A stretch of 64,000 nt of DNA from Rhodospirillaceae bacterium (GTDB lineage: Bacteria; Pseudomonadota; Alphaproteobacteria; Dongiales; Dongiaceae): NCBI GenBank assembly GCA_016712715.1, contig JADJQM010000001.1, positions 1-64,000 of the forward strand, read 5' to 3'. Both the position numbers and the translations under genes were made by a program. The stretch's first letter is position 1. Each line of letters starts with the position of its first letter. The notes under the pieces were generated by a model that made no database searches, had not been told where the DNA came from, and was given only the letters and a program-made list of their open reading frames with translations. Below, in pieces: positions 42,657-51,325 of the stretch.

Positions 42657-43387
42657 GCGGTGCCAATGGCGGCATCGGCAGCGAAACCGTGCGGGCTTTG
42701 CTGCGCGCGGGAGCAGCCAAGATCTATTGCGGCGCGCGGCAGCTCGACAGCCTGCGCGCGCTGACTTCGGTGGCGCCGGACAGGCTGATCCCGGTGCAGC
42801 TCGATGTGACCGACGCGGCGAGTGTCGCCAAGGCGGCTGTCACCTGCCAGGATGTGACGCTGCTCATCAACAATGCCGGGTGGAATTCGAATGAGGGCCT
42901 GTTCAGTGCAAGCGCGCTCGACAATGCCCGGCGCGAGATGGAGACCAACTATCTCGGCACCTTTGCGGTGTCGCGGGCGTTCCAGCCGGTGCTGGCGAAG
43001 AATGGCGGCGGTGGTCTCGTCAACCTCATCACCGTGGTGGCGCACAGCAACCTACCCTTGATGTCGACCTATGCCGCCTCGAAGGCGGCGCTGCTTTCCC
43101 TGACGCAGGGTTTGCGCGCGGAACTCCGGGAGCAGGGAACCCATGTGATGGCGGTGCTGCCGGGGGCAGTCGACACGCCGATGACACCGGGCTTCGAGGG
43201 CATGAAGATGCGCCCGCTTCAGGTAGCCGAGGCGCTGATCCAGGGCCTTCATGCGCGGATGGAGGATATCTATCCGGGCGGCATGGCGTCGGGCGTCTTC
43301 AACGGTATCGCCTTCGACGCGAAGGCGATCGAGGGCGAGTTTGCCAATTACTTGCCGGCGGATTCGTCGGCGCGACCCAAGGCATGA
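42653..43387 (+). CDS. Short-chain dehydrogenase/reductase, N-terminus possibly damaged
   Basis: A 244-aa SDR: cofactor motif SGANGGIGSE, LINNAG, catalytic Tyr-Lys in STYAASKAALLSL, and PGAVDTPMT. The ORF begins at GTG right inside the first beta strand. Upstream in the same frame the DNA still reads QDAVALVSGANGG, the usual SDR start, but with no start codon, so a few bases are probably missing or extra near 42600-42640. It may act on the product of the neighbouring aldolase or hydrolase. Confidence 0.85.
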   Translation: MSGANGGIGSETVRALLRAGAAKIYCGARQLDSLRALTSVAPDRLIPVQLDVTDAASVAKAAVTCQDVTLLINNAGWNSNEGLFSASALDNARREMETNYLGTFAVSRAFQPVLAKNGGGGLVNLITVVAHSNLPLMSTYAASKAALLSLTQGLRAELREQGTHVMAVLPGAVDTPMTPGFEGMKMRPLQVAEALIQGLHARMEDIYPGGMASGVFNGIAFDAKAIEGEFANYLPADSSARPKA

Positions 43388-43406
43388 GCCGCCACCAGCA
43401 TCGCAC

Positions 43407-44183
43407 ATGATCATCGTTGAGAACATCGTCAAGCGCTTCGGCGGCATTCGTGCCGTCGACGGCTGCAGCCTGTCCGTCGCCAAGGGGTCGGTCACCGGCT
43501 TGATCGGCCCGAATGGCGCCGGCAAGTCGACCCTGTTCAACATCATCGCCGGGTTGATGCGGCCGGACCAGGGCTCGGTCAAGCTGGATGGCGAGGATGT
43601 CACCGGCTTGCCGGCACACAAGTTGTTCGGCAAGGGCCTCGCGCGCACCTTCCAGATCGCCCATGAATTCGGCCGCATGACGGTGCTGGAAAACCTGATG
43701 GCTGTCCCTGGCGAGCAGTCCGGCGAGCGCATCGTCAATGCCTGGCTGCGCTGGCCGACCGTGCGGGCCGAGGAAGCGAAGATTCGCGCCCGCGCCGAGG
43801 AAGTGCTCGCGCAATTGCGCATCGATCATGTGACGCATGAGCTGGCCGGCAACCTTTCCGGCGGGCAGAAGAAGCTGGTGGAATTGGCGCGCACGATGAT
43901 GTGGCAGCCCAAGATCGTGCTGCTCGACGAGATTGGCGCCGGCGTCAACCGCACGCTGCTCTCCGAGATCGCCGGCGAGATCGAACGCCTCAACCGCGAC
44001 CATGGCTACACCTTCTTCGTCATCGAACACGACATGGACCTCATCGCGCGTCTCTGTTCGCCGGTGATCGTGATGGCGGAAGGCCGTGTGCTGATGCAGG
44101 GGTCGATGACGGAGATCCGGCGCAATGCCGAAGTCATCGAAGCCTATCTCGGTGGTGGAAAGGTCAGCCATGGCGCTACTTGA
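43407..44183 (+). CDS. livG: Branched-chain-type ABC transporter ATPase LivG
   Basis: A 258-aa ATPase: Walker A GPNGAGKST, signature LSGGQKK, Walker B KIVLLDE, H-loop FVIEHD. The LivG type is shown by GLARTFQIAHEFGRMTVLEN and the ending VIEAYLGGG. The start is ATG 43407. There is no clear ribosome site, so it may be coupled to the SDR gene 20 nt before. First of livG-livF-livH-livM. Confidence 0.94.
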   Translation: MIIVENIVKRFGGIRAVDGCSLSVAKGSVTGLIGPNGAGKSTLFNIIAGLMRPDQGSVKLDGEDVTGLPAHKLFGKGLARTFQIAHEFGRMTVLENLMAVPGEQSGERIVNAWLRWPTVRAEEAKIRARAEEVLAQLRIDHVTHELAGNLSGGQKKLVELARTMMWQPKIVLLDEIGAGVNRTLLSEIAGEIERLNRDHGYTFFVIEHDMDLIARLCSPVIVMAEGRVLMQGSMTEIRRNAEVIEAYLGGGKVSHGAT

Positions 44184-44874
44184 AGCCAAGGGGCTGGTCG
44201 GCGGCTATGGCGGGATGGACATCCTCAACGGTGTCGATCTCGCCGTCGAGGCAGAGGAGATCGTCGTCATCATCGGTGCCAATGGTGCGGGCAAATCGAC
44301 CGCTATGAAGGCGCTGTTCGGTCTCATCCATCTGCGCGCGGGCCACGTGACCCTCGACGGCGCCGATATCACCGGTGCCGCCCCCAACGCGCTGGTGGGC
44401 CATGGCATGGGCTATGTGCCGCAGGAACGCAACGTCTTCCGCACGATGAGCGTGCGCGAAAACCTCGAGATGGGCGCCTATCTGAAACCGGCCAGCCAGG
44501 CGCGGGTGATGGAGCAGGTGTTTACCCTGTTCCCGATCCTCAAGCAAAAGGCCAACCAGCCGGCCGGCGAACTCTCCGGCGGTCAGCGCCAGATGGTGGC
44601 TGTGGGGCGCGCGCTGATGACGGAACCCAAGCTGCTGATGCTTGATGAGCCGACAGCGGGTCTTTCGCCACTGGTGATGGAGCAGATCTTCGACCGCATC
44701 GTCGCCGTGAACAAGGCCGGCATCGGCATCCTGCTCGTCGAACAGAATGCGCGCCAGGCGCTGGCCATCGCCCATCGCGGCTATGTGCTGGCGACGGGCC
44801 GCAACCGATTTACCGGGACGGCCGCGGAGCTGCTCGCCAATCCCGAAATCGGTCAGTCATTTCTGGGTGGGTGA
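44170..44874 (+). CDS. livF: Branched-chain-type ABC transporter ATPase LivF
   Basis: A 234-aa ATPase: Walker A GANGAGKST, signature ELSGGQRQMV, Walker B LLMLDEPTAGLSP. GMGYVPQERNVFRTMSVREN is typical of LivF. Start at 44170, overlapping livG by 14 nt. Confidence 0.95.
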   Translation: MALLEAKGLVGGYGGMDILNGVDLAVEAEEIVVIIGANGAGKSTAMKALFGLIHLRAGHVTLDGADITGAAPNALVGHGMGYVPQERNVFRTMSVRENLEMGAYLKPASQARVMEQVFTLFPILKQKANQPAGELSGGQRQMVAVGRALMTEPKLLMLDEPTAGLSPLVMEQIFDRIVAVNKAGIGILLVEQNARQALAIAHRGYVLATGRNRFTGTAAELLANPEIGQSFLGG

Positions 44875-44926
44875 CGTGGAAGCCTTGGCCGAATTCGTCA
44901 ACCTCTAATCCCTGCCGGGCGTCGCC

Positions 44927-45775
44927 GTGGGCTGCATCTATGCGCTGGGTGCGGTCGGCATCTCGCTCATCTTCGCGATTCTGCGCTTTGCGCATTTCGC
45001 CCATGGCGAAGTGATGACGCTGGGCGCCTATCTCGCCTACAGCCTGGTGGCGACCCTGGGTTGGTCGGTCTATCTCGCCTTGCCGGTGGCGGTCATCGGC
45101 GGCGCACTTGCCAGTGTCGCCATCGACCGGGTGGTCTACCGGCCGTTCCGCCGCAGCCCCGGGATCATCGTCGTCATCGCTTCCTTCGGCGTCATGCTGG
45201 TGCTGCGCTCGCTCATTCAGCTGTTCTGGGGCGTCGATGTGCTCAATTACGAGACCGGCATCCGCAAGCCCATTCCGCTCATCGGCGATTTTCGCCTGGC
45301 GCAGAAGCATATCATCATCATCCTGGTCTCGCTGGCGATTGCCGCGGCGCTGCATTGGTTCCTCAGCCGCAGCCGCATGGGCAAGGCGATGCGCGCGATG
45401 AGCGACGATGCGGATCTCGCGCGCATCTCCGGCATCGATACCGAGATGGTGGTGCGCTGGACCTGGCTTATCGGTGGAGGGCTTGCGGCGGCGGCCGGTG
45501 TCTTTGCCGGCATCAATTCCAAGCTCCATCCCAGCGTCGGCTGGGACCTGCTGCTGCCCTTGTTCGCGGCGGCGATCCTGGGCGGCATCGGCAAGCCCTA
45601 TGGCGCCATCGTCGGCGGGCTTGCCATCGGCATCGCCCAGGAAGTGGCAACCTATCCCTGGGTCGGCGATCTGCCCCTGGTGCCGCCTGCCTACAAGAAC
45701 GCGGTCGCCTTCTTCGTCATGGTCTGCATGCTGATCTGGCGGCCGACCGGCATCTTCAAGGGCCGGGTGCTGTGA
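44927..45775 (+). CDS. livH: Branched-chain-type ABC transporter permease LivH
   Basis: A polytopic permease: VGISLIFAILRFAHFAHGEV, MTLGAYLAY, YRPFRRSPGIIVVIASFGVM, RMGKAMRAMSDDADLARISG and FAAAILGGIGKPYGAIVGG. The usual N-terminal residues lie upstream, from GTG 44876 right after livF (MEALAEFVNL-like), but that frame has a TAA at 44906. A missing C near 44905 and an extra G near 44920 would give the usual VNLLIPAGVAVGCIY, so the true start is probably 44876. 282 residues as given. Confidence 0.92.
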   Translation: MGCIYALGAVGISLIFAILRFAHFAHGEVMTLGAYLAYSLVATLGWSVYLALPVAVIGGALASVAIDRVVYRPFRRSPGIIVVIASFGVMLVLRSLIQLFWGVDVLNYETGIRKPIPLIGDFRLAQKHIIIILVSLAIAAALHWFLSRSRMGKAMRAMSDDADLARISGIDTEMVVRWTWLIGGGLAAAAGVFAGINSKLHPSVGWDLLLPLFAAAILGGIGKPYGAIVGGLAIGIAQEVATYPWVGDLPLVPPAYKNAVAFFVMVCMLIWRPTGIFKGRVL

Positions 45776-46722
45776 TGGACATGCAGCTCTTCGGCCTCCT
45801 CATGTATGCGATTTCCTTGGCCACCATGTTCGGCATCTATGGGGTGCTGTGTCTGGGGCTCAACCTGCAATGGGGCTTCGCCGGCCTGTTCAATGCAGGA
45901 ATCGCCGGCTTCTTCGCCGTGGGCGCCTATACGACCGCCATCCTGACCTCGCCGGAGAGTCCGAATTACCTCGGCGGTTTCGGCTGGCCGCCGCTTTTGG
46001 CGCTGCCCATCGCCATGCTGCTCTCGGGCCTCATCGCCTGGCCGGTCGGGCGCATCTGCCTTGGGCTCAAGGGCGATTATCTCGCGATGGCGACGATCGG
46101 CATTTCCGAGATCATCCGCCTGGTCCTCAAGAACGAGGATTGGCTGGCGAACGGCACGATGGGCATCTCGACCGTGCCGCGACCGTTCGAAAGCCTCGGC
46201 CAGCCCTGGGGTAACATCGCCTTCCTCGGATTCGTGCTGCTGGTGATGATCATTCTCTATGTTGCGGCCGAGCGCGCCTGGATGTCGCCCTGGGGTCGCG
46301 CCATGCGGGCGATCCGGGACAATGAATTGGCGGCGGCCGCCATCGGCAAGGATGTCGTGCGCTTCCGGCTCGAAGCCTTCGTCATCGGCTCGATGGTGAT
46401 GGGGTTGGGCGGGGCGCTTTCCGCCATGTATTTCAAATTCATCGGCTCCAGCGCCACGGAACCCTTGCTCACCACCTTCCTCGTCTGGGTGATGCTGATC
46501 ATCGGCGGCAGCGGCAACAACCGTGGTGCGATGCTGGGGGCGGGGCTGGTCTGGCTGATCTGGTCGGGGACAGAGCTCCTCACCAACCGGCTGCCGGCGG
46601 AATGGATCACGCGCTCATCCTATATGCGCGCACTGCTCATCGGCGTCCTGCTCATCGTCGTGCTGCAGCGCTTCGCCAAGGGCGTGCTGCCCGAAAAGCC
46701 GCCGCGCCGGATCGACGGCTAG
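45775..46722 (+). CDS. livM: Branched-chain-type ABC transporter permease LivM
   Basis: A 315-aa permease with about nine transmembrane helices: GVLCLGLNLQWGFAGLFNAG, GLKGDYLAMATIGISEIIRL, WGRAMRAIRDNELAAAAIGK and LTTFLVWVMLIIGGSGNNRG. Its ATG overlaps the livH TGA by one base. Its stop shares a CTAG with the convergent dehalogenase gene. Confidence 0.95.
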   Translation: MDMQLFGLLMYAISLATMFGIYGVLCLGLNLQWGFAGLFNAGIAGFFAVGAYTTAILTSPESPNYLGGFGWPPLLALPIAMLLSGLIAWPVGRICLGLKGDYLAMATIGISEIIRLVLKNEDWLANGTMGISTVPRPFESLGQPWGNIAFLGFVLLVMIILYVAAERAWMSPWGRAMRAIRDNELAAAAIGKDVVRFRLEAFVIGSMVMGLGGALSAMYFKFIGSSATEPLLTTFLVWVMLIIGGSGNNRGAMLGAGLVWLIWSGTELLTNRLPAEWITRSSYMRALLIGVLLIVVLQRFAKGVLPEKPPRRIDG

Positions 46723-47372
46723 ATCAGCTCGCTGAGCGAGGCGATGACCTTGGTTTTGCCGGCGAGGTGGTATTCGTCCGGTCCCGCCTGGCGGCGCAAT
46801 TGGAACACCTGGAAGCCGAAGCTCTCGGCGCCCATCGCATCCCAGGCATTCGACGAGACGAAGCCGATCTCGCTCGGCAACAGCTTGAGGGCGTCGGCCG
46901 CCATGGCATAGACGCGCGGATCGGGCTTGTAGATCCTGATCGCATCGACCGAAAGCAGGGGATCAAGCAAGGCGGCGATGCCGGCCGAGGCCACGGCCTC
47001 GCGCAGCAGCGCCGGCGTGCCGTTGGAGAGAATGCCGAGCCGCATCCCCGCAGCCTTCAACTGCGCCCGCGCCGGGCCGACATCGGCAAAGGGGGCGAGG
47101 TGATGATAGCTGTCGAGGAGGTCCTGGCGCAGGCCCGCATCCCCGTGTCCATGCAGCGCGAGGGCAAAATCGAGCGCGTCGGCGGTCACGGCATCGAAGG
47201 GCCGGTAGCGGCCGGCAAGTGTCAGCGTCCAGGTATATTCCAGCTGCTTCTGCCGCCACAAAGCCGACACGGCCCCGGCAACAGAGCCCAACCGGTCAGC
47301 ATGACGCGCGACACTCGAATGAACATCGAGCAGGGTGCCATAGGCATCGAACAGGATTGCCTTCATTGCCAT
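46719..47372 (-). CDS. Haloacid dehalogenase type II
   Basis: A 217-aa HAD hydrolase. Nucleophile Asp in AILFDAYGTLLD, Ser/Asn in LGILSNG, Lys in IRIYKPDPRVYAMA, and IGFVSSNAWDAMGAESFGF, which is the (S)-2-haloacid dehalogenase pattern (SSNxWD). It should replace halogen on 2-haloacids with hydroxyl, though many family members have other substrates. Start at 47372 with GGGAGG upstream. The TTG at 47384 would lie before that site. Confidence 0.9.
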   Translation of the reverse strand: MAMKAILFDAYGTLLDVHSSVARHADRLGSVAGAVSALWRQKQLEYTWTLTLAGRYRPFDAVTADALDFALALHGHGDAGLRQDLLDSYHHLAPFADVGPARAQLKAAGMRLGILSNGTPALLREAVASAGIAALLDPLLSVDAIRIYKPDPRVYAMAADALKLLPSEIGFVSSNAWDAMGAESFGFQVFQLRRQAGPDEYHLAGKTKVIASLSELI

Positions 47373-47391
47373 CACACCTCCCAAAAGGAAA

Positions 47392-47429
47392 GCGGCCCGC
47401 CGATGATCTGCCGATCACAAGCGGGCCGC
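47392..47429 (-). terminator. Terminator of the substrate-binding protein operon
   Basis: On the minus strand, GCGGCCCGC pairs with GCGGGCCGC across a 20-nt loop, followed by TTTCCTTTT. It ends the kynB-kynU-orf-binding protein operon. Confidence 0.6.
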
Positions 47430-47451
47430 ATGTCGCAATCGTTAGCGCAGG

Positions 47452-48750
47452 TTACGGCGTGACGAGCCCGACCTGCTTGTAGCCGGTGCCATCGACCACG
47501 AAATGGCCGATCACGCCGGGGATGTCACCATTGGCATCGAATTCCATCTCGCCGGTGGCGCCGGAATAGTCGATGTCCTTGCCGGCGGCCAGCAATTCCT
47601 TGGCCTTCTTCCACTCGCCGGGCAGGATCTTCTCGCCGGGCGCGTTGGCGACTTCGCGCAGGGCGTCGCGCACCTTCACGCGGTCGGTCGAGCCGGCCTT
47701 CTCGACGGCAAGGGCCGCGAGCATGACCGAATCATAGGTCTGGCCGATGAAGATCTTGTCCTTCGAACTCTGATAGGCGGCGGTGTAGAGCTCGTCGAAC
47801 TTCTTCGCGGCATCGCTCTCCGGCGCCGAAGGCGAGGTGAAGAACGAGGTCTTCAGATTGTCGGCGCCGATCTGCTCGATGAGCTTGTTGTCGCGCAGGC
47901 CATCGGTGCCGATGAAGCGGGTGAAGAGGCTGTTCTCCAGCGCTTCCTTGACGATGGTGGTGCCGCTGTCACCGGCATAGGCGATCAGCACCAGGGCTTC
48001 CGGTTTGTCCTTGGCGAGGGTCCCGAGTTCGGCGGCGTAGCTCTGCTGCTTCTCCTCGTGCTTCACCTCGGCCGTGATGGTGCCGCCGCCGGCCTTGTAG
48101 GCGGTGGCGAAACCGGTGGCGAGCGGCGTTGCGTAATCATTGTTGGCATAGGTGAGGGCCACGGTCTTGATACCCTGGTCGAGCACCAGCCTGGCCAGCA
48201 CGACACCCTGATAGGCGTCCGAGGGCACGATGCGGAAGACGTAGTCATTGTCCTTGAGGCTGGTGAAGTCCGGCGAGGTCGCGGTCGGCGAGATCTGCAG
48301 CACGCCCGAGGGAATGGTGACCGCGTTGGCGGCGGCCAGCGTCGTGCCCGACATCAGCGCGCCGACGACGACCGGCACGTTCTCGACATTGACCAGCTTG
48401 GTGGCAGCATCCACGGCACCTTGCGTGGCGCCAGTGGTGTCGCCGACCACGGTCACCATCTTGCCGCCCAGCAATCCACCGCCCTCATTGATTTCCTTTT
48501 CCGCAAGCTTCACCGAATCCATCATCGGCGGGATGAAGCTGGCGATCGGACCGGTGACATCGAACAGGATGCCGACCTTGGTGTCTCCGGTCGCCGGTGC
48601 CGCGGCCGGTGCCGCCGCCGTCGTAGCGGTGGTGTTGGTGGCAGCCGCCTGTTCTTCCTTCTTCTCCTCGCCGCAGGCGGCGAGCGCCAGGCCGGAGGCG
48701 AGAAGGGCTGTGATGCTGGCCCGCTTCATCAGCGAGATCCTGGTGGTCAT
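47452..48750 (-). CDS. Branched-chain-type ABC substrate-binding lipoprotein (LivK-like)
   Basis: A 432-aa periplasmic binding protein anchored through a lipobox (ALAAC near residue 25), with a Thr/Ala/Pro linker and a type I periplasmic binding fold: KVGILFDVTGPIASFIPPMM, AEKEINEGGGLLGGKMV, VVVGALMSGTTLAAANAV and FIGQTYDSVMLAALAVEKAG. Partner of LivGFHM on the opposite strand. Its place at the end of the kyn operon hints at an aromatic or kynurenine-like ligand, but that is inference. AAGGGGGAA precedes the ATG. Confidence 0.93.
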   Translation of the reverse strand: MTTRISLMKRASITALLASGLALAACGEEKKEEQAAATNTTATTAAAPAAAPATGDTKVGILFDVTGPIASFIPPMMDSVKLAEKEINEGGGLLGGKMVTVVGDTTGATQGAVDAATKLVNVENVPVVVGALMSGTTLAAANAVTIPSGVLQISPTATSPDFTSLKDNDYVFRIVPSDAYQGVVLARLVLDQGIKTVALTYANNDYATPLATGFATAYKAGGGTITAEVKHEEKQQSYAAELGTLAKDKPEALVLIAYAGDSGTTIVKEALENSLFTRFIGTDGLRDNKLIEQIGADNLKTSFFTSPSAPESDAAKKFDELYTAAYQSSKDKIFIGQTYDSVMLAALAVEKAGSTDRVKVRDALREVANAPGEKILPGEWKKAKELLAAGKDIDYSGATGEMEFDANGDIPGVIGHFVVDGTGYKQVGLVTP

Positions 48751-48780
48751 GGGCAGTTCCCCCTTGTGGAATTGTTCTGG

Positions 48781-49023
48781 TTACGTAAACGCGTTGAAGG
48801 TGATGATGGTAAGCGTGTCCTTGACGAAGGGCAGGGTCTGCAGCTCCGAGGTCACGAAGCGGCCGACATCCATGTCGCTGGGCAGGTAGCATTTCACCAG
48901 CAGGTCGTACTGACCGGAGATCGAGTAAAGCTCGGCGATCTGCTGCACGGAATCGAGCGCCTTCTCGGCGACCTCATAGGCCTTGCCGGGATCGCATTTG
49001 ACCATGACGAAAATCGGCCGCAT
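48781..49023 (-). CDS. Stand-alone Lrp/AsnC ligand-binding (RAM) domain
   Basis: An 80-aa protein matching only the C-terminal RAM domain of Lrp/AsnC regulators: PIFVMVKCDPGKAYEVAEKA, ISGQYDLLVKCYLPSDMDVG and the end KDTLTIITFNAF. There is no DNA-binding helix. Such small proteins bind amino acids and may modulate full-length Lrp proteins. GGGAG precedes the start. It lies between kynU and the binding-protein gene on the same strand, which would suit sensing of the same amino acid. Confidence 0.88.
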   Translation of the reverse strand: MRPIFVMVKCDPGKAYEVAEKALDSVQQIAELYSISGQYDLLVKCYLPSDMDVGRFVTSELQTLPFVKDTLTIITFNAFT

Positions 49024-49104
49024 GAAACGCCACTCCCTGATTCCTGTCGATGTGGCGCATGTTGCCCCGGGTCGCCGGTAAAATCCAGCCCCGTGGGCGG
49101 TCGG

Positions 49105-50346
49105 TCAGGTGACGGCGGCGCGTTGGCGGAAGGCCGGTTTCTGCCATTCCGCGGTCACCAGCACCGACTTCAGGGCGGCGACGGCGTCCCAGATATCCCG
49201 GTAGCGGACATAAAGCGGGGTAAAGCCGAAACGCATGAGGTCTGGCGCCCGGAAATCGCCGATCACCCGGTGGCTGATCAGCGCCTGCATGACGGCATAG
49301 CCCTCGGCATGGGCATAGCTCACCTGGCTGCCGCGCGCCTTGCCCTCGGTCGGGCTGGCAAGGGTGAGGCCGAGCCCGCCGCATTCCTGCGCCACCAGCC
49401 GGATCATGAGGTCGCCCAGCGCCAGGGACTTTTCCCGCAGCAGGCTCATGTCGATTCCGTCAAAGGTGGCAAGCCCGCATTCAAGTGCGGCCATGCTGAG
49501 GACCGGCGGCGTCCCCACCAGGAAGCGGTCGATCCCGGCCTTGGGCTGATAGGCGGTCTCGAAGGCAAAGGGTGCCGCGTGGCCGAACCAGCCGAACAGC
49601 GGCTGTTGGCTCGCCTCCAGCCAGCGCTTCGCCACGAACAGGAAGGAAGGGGCACCCGGGCCACCGTTCAGATATTTGTAGCCGCAGCCGATCGCAAAAT
49701 CGGCGCCGGTGCCATTGAGGTCGACCGGCAGGGCGCCGGCCGAATGCGCCAGATCCCACAAGGTCAGCACACCGGCGGCCTTCGCCCTGGCATTGATCGC
49801 CGCCATGTCGTGCTTGCGGCCGGTGCGGTAGTCGATCTCGGTCAGCATCACCACGGCGACATCGGCGTCGATGCGCGCGATGACATCATCGGGGGCCACC
49901 AGCTCCAGCCGATGATCCTGCCCCAGCAATTGCGCAAGACCCTGCGCCATGTAGAGGTCGGTCGGGAAATTGCCGGTGTCCGACAGGATGACCTTGCGCG
50001 TCGGCTGCAGGGACAAGGCGGCGCTCAGCAGCTTGAAGGCGTTGAGCGAGGTTGAATCGCACACGACCACTTCATCGGCCTCAGCGCCGATCAGCTTTGC
50101 CAGCGTCGCGCCGAGGCGCCGCGGCAACTCGACCCAGCCATGCTTGTTCCAGCCGGTGATGAGGTCGCGGCCCCATTGCTGGCGGATCACGGCATCAAGG
50201 CGCGCCGGTGTCTCTCTCGGCAGGGCGCCCAGCGAATTGCCGTCGAGATAGACCATGCCGTCCGGCACCTCGAAGCGGTCGCGCGCGAAGGCCAGCGGGT
50301 CCTTGGCATCCAGCGCCTCGCAGTGGGCGCGGTCGATCAAGCTCAT
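49105..50346 (-). CDS. kynU: Kynureninase
   Basis: A 413-aa PLP enzyme cleaving L-kynurenine to anthranilate and alanine. MVYLDGNSLGALPRETPARL, STSLNAFKLLSAAL, LWDLAHSAGALPVDL, and the PLP-Lys in GCGYKYLNGGPGAPSFLFV are all present, with ATRYGF-like end RAPDLMRFGFTPLYVRYRD. Normal length. Translation is coupled to kynB, whose stop is 2 nt before the ATG. Confidence 0.96.
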   Translation of the reverse strand: MSLIDRAHCEALDAKDPLAFARDRFEVPDGMVYLDGNSLGALPRETPARLDAVIRQQWGRDLITGWNKHGWVELPRRLGATLAKLIGAEADEVVVCDSTSLNAFKLLSAALSLQPTRKVILSDTGNFPTDLYMAQGLAQLLGQDHRLELVAPDDVIARIDADVAVVMLTEIDYRTGRKHDMAAINARAKAAGVLTLWDLAHSAGALPVDLNGTGADFAIGCGYKYLNGGPGAPSFLFVAKRWLEASQQPLFGWFGHAAPFAFETAYQPKAGIDRFLVGTPPVLSMAALECGLATFDGIDMSLLREKSLALGDLMIRLVAQECGGLGLTLASPTEGKARGSQVSYAHAEGYAVMQALISHRVIGDFRAPDLMRFGFTPLYVRYRDIWDAVAALKSVLVTAEWQKPAFRQRAAVT

Positions 50347-50348
50347 CT

Positions 50349-50969
50349 TTAGAGACTCCGGAGGATGGCACGGACCGGGCTCGAATCCGCGCCGGCGATC
50401 TTCAAGGGCACGGCGATCAGTTCATAGCTGCCGAAGGGCACGGCGTCGAGCACCAGTCCTTCGAGGATCGCCATGCCGTGCCGCGCCACCGCAAGATGCG
50501 CATCCATCGACTTCGAGGTTTGCGGATCGAGCGAAGGCGTGTCGACGCCGATGAGGCGCACGCCGCGCGCGGCCAGTGCCTCGATCAGCGATGCAGCGAC
50601 AGCGGTGAAGTTCGCGTCCCAAACCTGTTGCGGCGCCTTGTCGTAGGTGCGCAGCAGCACACGCGTAGTGCCGTCGGCCAGTTGCGGCAGCACATCTTCG
50701 CTGGTGACGCATCCCTTGGCCGCGCGCACGTCGATCACCTGTGCCGGACCCAGATAGATGCCCGGATCGACGGCATCGATCGCGACGCCGGTTTCGTCGT
50801 AATGGAACGGTGCGTCGGCATGGCTGCCGCTATGAGTGGAGAGAGTAAAGGCGGAGACATTGACCGGCACGCCCGGCCCCATCGACCAGGTGCGGCGCAG
50901 ATCAAAGCGCGTGTCGCCCGGCCAGACAGGCAGATCGTTTCGCAAGGTCTGGGAAATATCGTAGATCAT
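50349..50969 (-). CDS. kynB: Kynurenine formamidase
   Basis: A 206-aa metal-dependent hydrolase turning N-formylkynurenine into kynurenine and formate. IYDISQTLRNDLPVWPGDT, the metal site STHSGSHADAPFHY, and RLIGVDTPSLDP identify it. First gene of the kynB-kynU operon. No tryptophan dioxygenase (kynA) is present in the window. Confidence 0.95.
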   Translation of the reverse strand: MIYDISQTLRNDLPVWPGDTRFDLRRTWSMGPGVPVNVSAFTLSTHSGSHADAPFHYDETGVAIDAVDPGIYLGPAQVIDVRAAKGCVTSEDVLPQLADGTTRVLLRTYDKAPQQVWDANFTAVAASLIEALAARGVRLIGVDTPSLDPQTSKSMDAHLAVARHGMAILEGLVLDAVPFGSYELIAVPLKIAGADSSPVRAILRSL

Positions 50970-51033
50970 GAATCGCCGCGGCTGGTGCTAGGTACCGGAG
51001 CCTAGGCGAGGGCGTGAGGGACGGCAAGCCGGC

Positions 51034-51231
51034 CTATTTCGGCGCGAGCATGAAGTAATAGACGGCGACCAACCCGCCCCCGGCAAGAACAAGAAGCCAA
51101 AGCGCAATGCCGGCCATCTCCATGCCGCCGAGACCGGACTTTGCGGGTTTTGCGCCAGCATCTCCCGACCCATCGATACGACCAGCGACGATATCCAGCG
51201 TGCGCTGTTCATTCTCTTTGCGGGAAGACAT
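51034..51231 (-). CDS. Small single-pass membrane protein, unknown
   Basis: A 65-aa protein: charged N-terminal half (RKENEQRTLDIVAGRIDGSG) and a C-terminal helix MAGIALWLLVLAGGGLVAVY with a short tail. No family recognised. It lies between kynB and hisI on the same strand. Confidence 0.5.
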   Translation of the reverse strand: MSSRKENEQRTLDIVAGRIDGSGDAGAKPAKSGLGGMEMAGIALWLLVLAGGGLVAVYYFMLAPK

Positions 51232-51325
51232 GCCAGTTCTCCGACGGCGAGTGCACCAATAACCAGTGCCGTCGTTTCATGGTGTAGCTTCAAGGCTTTA
51301 ACAACGTCTTAAATCTGAGACATCG

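Noticed and set aside
47503..50055. Plus-strand frame of 850 codons opposite the binding protein, RAM and kynU genes
   Set aside because: Spans three well-supported minus-strand genes and their gaps; His/Gly/Arg-rich antisense composition.
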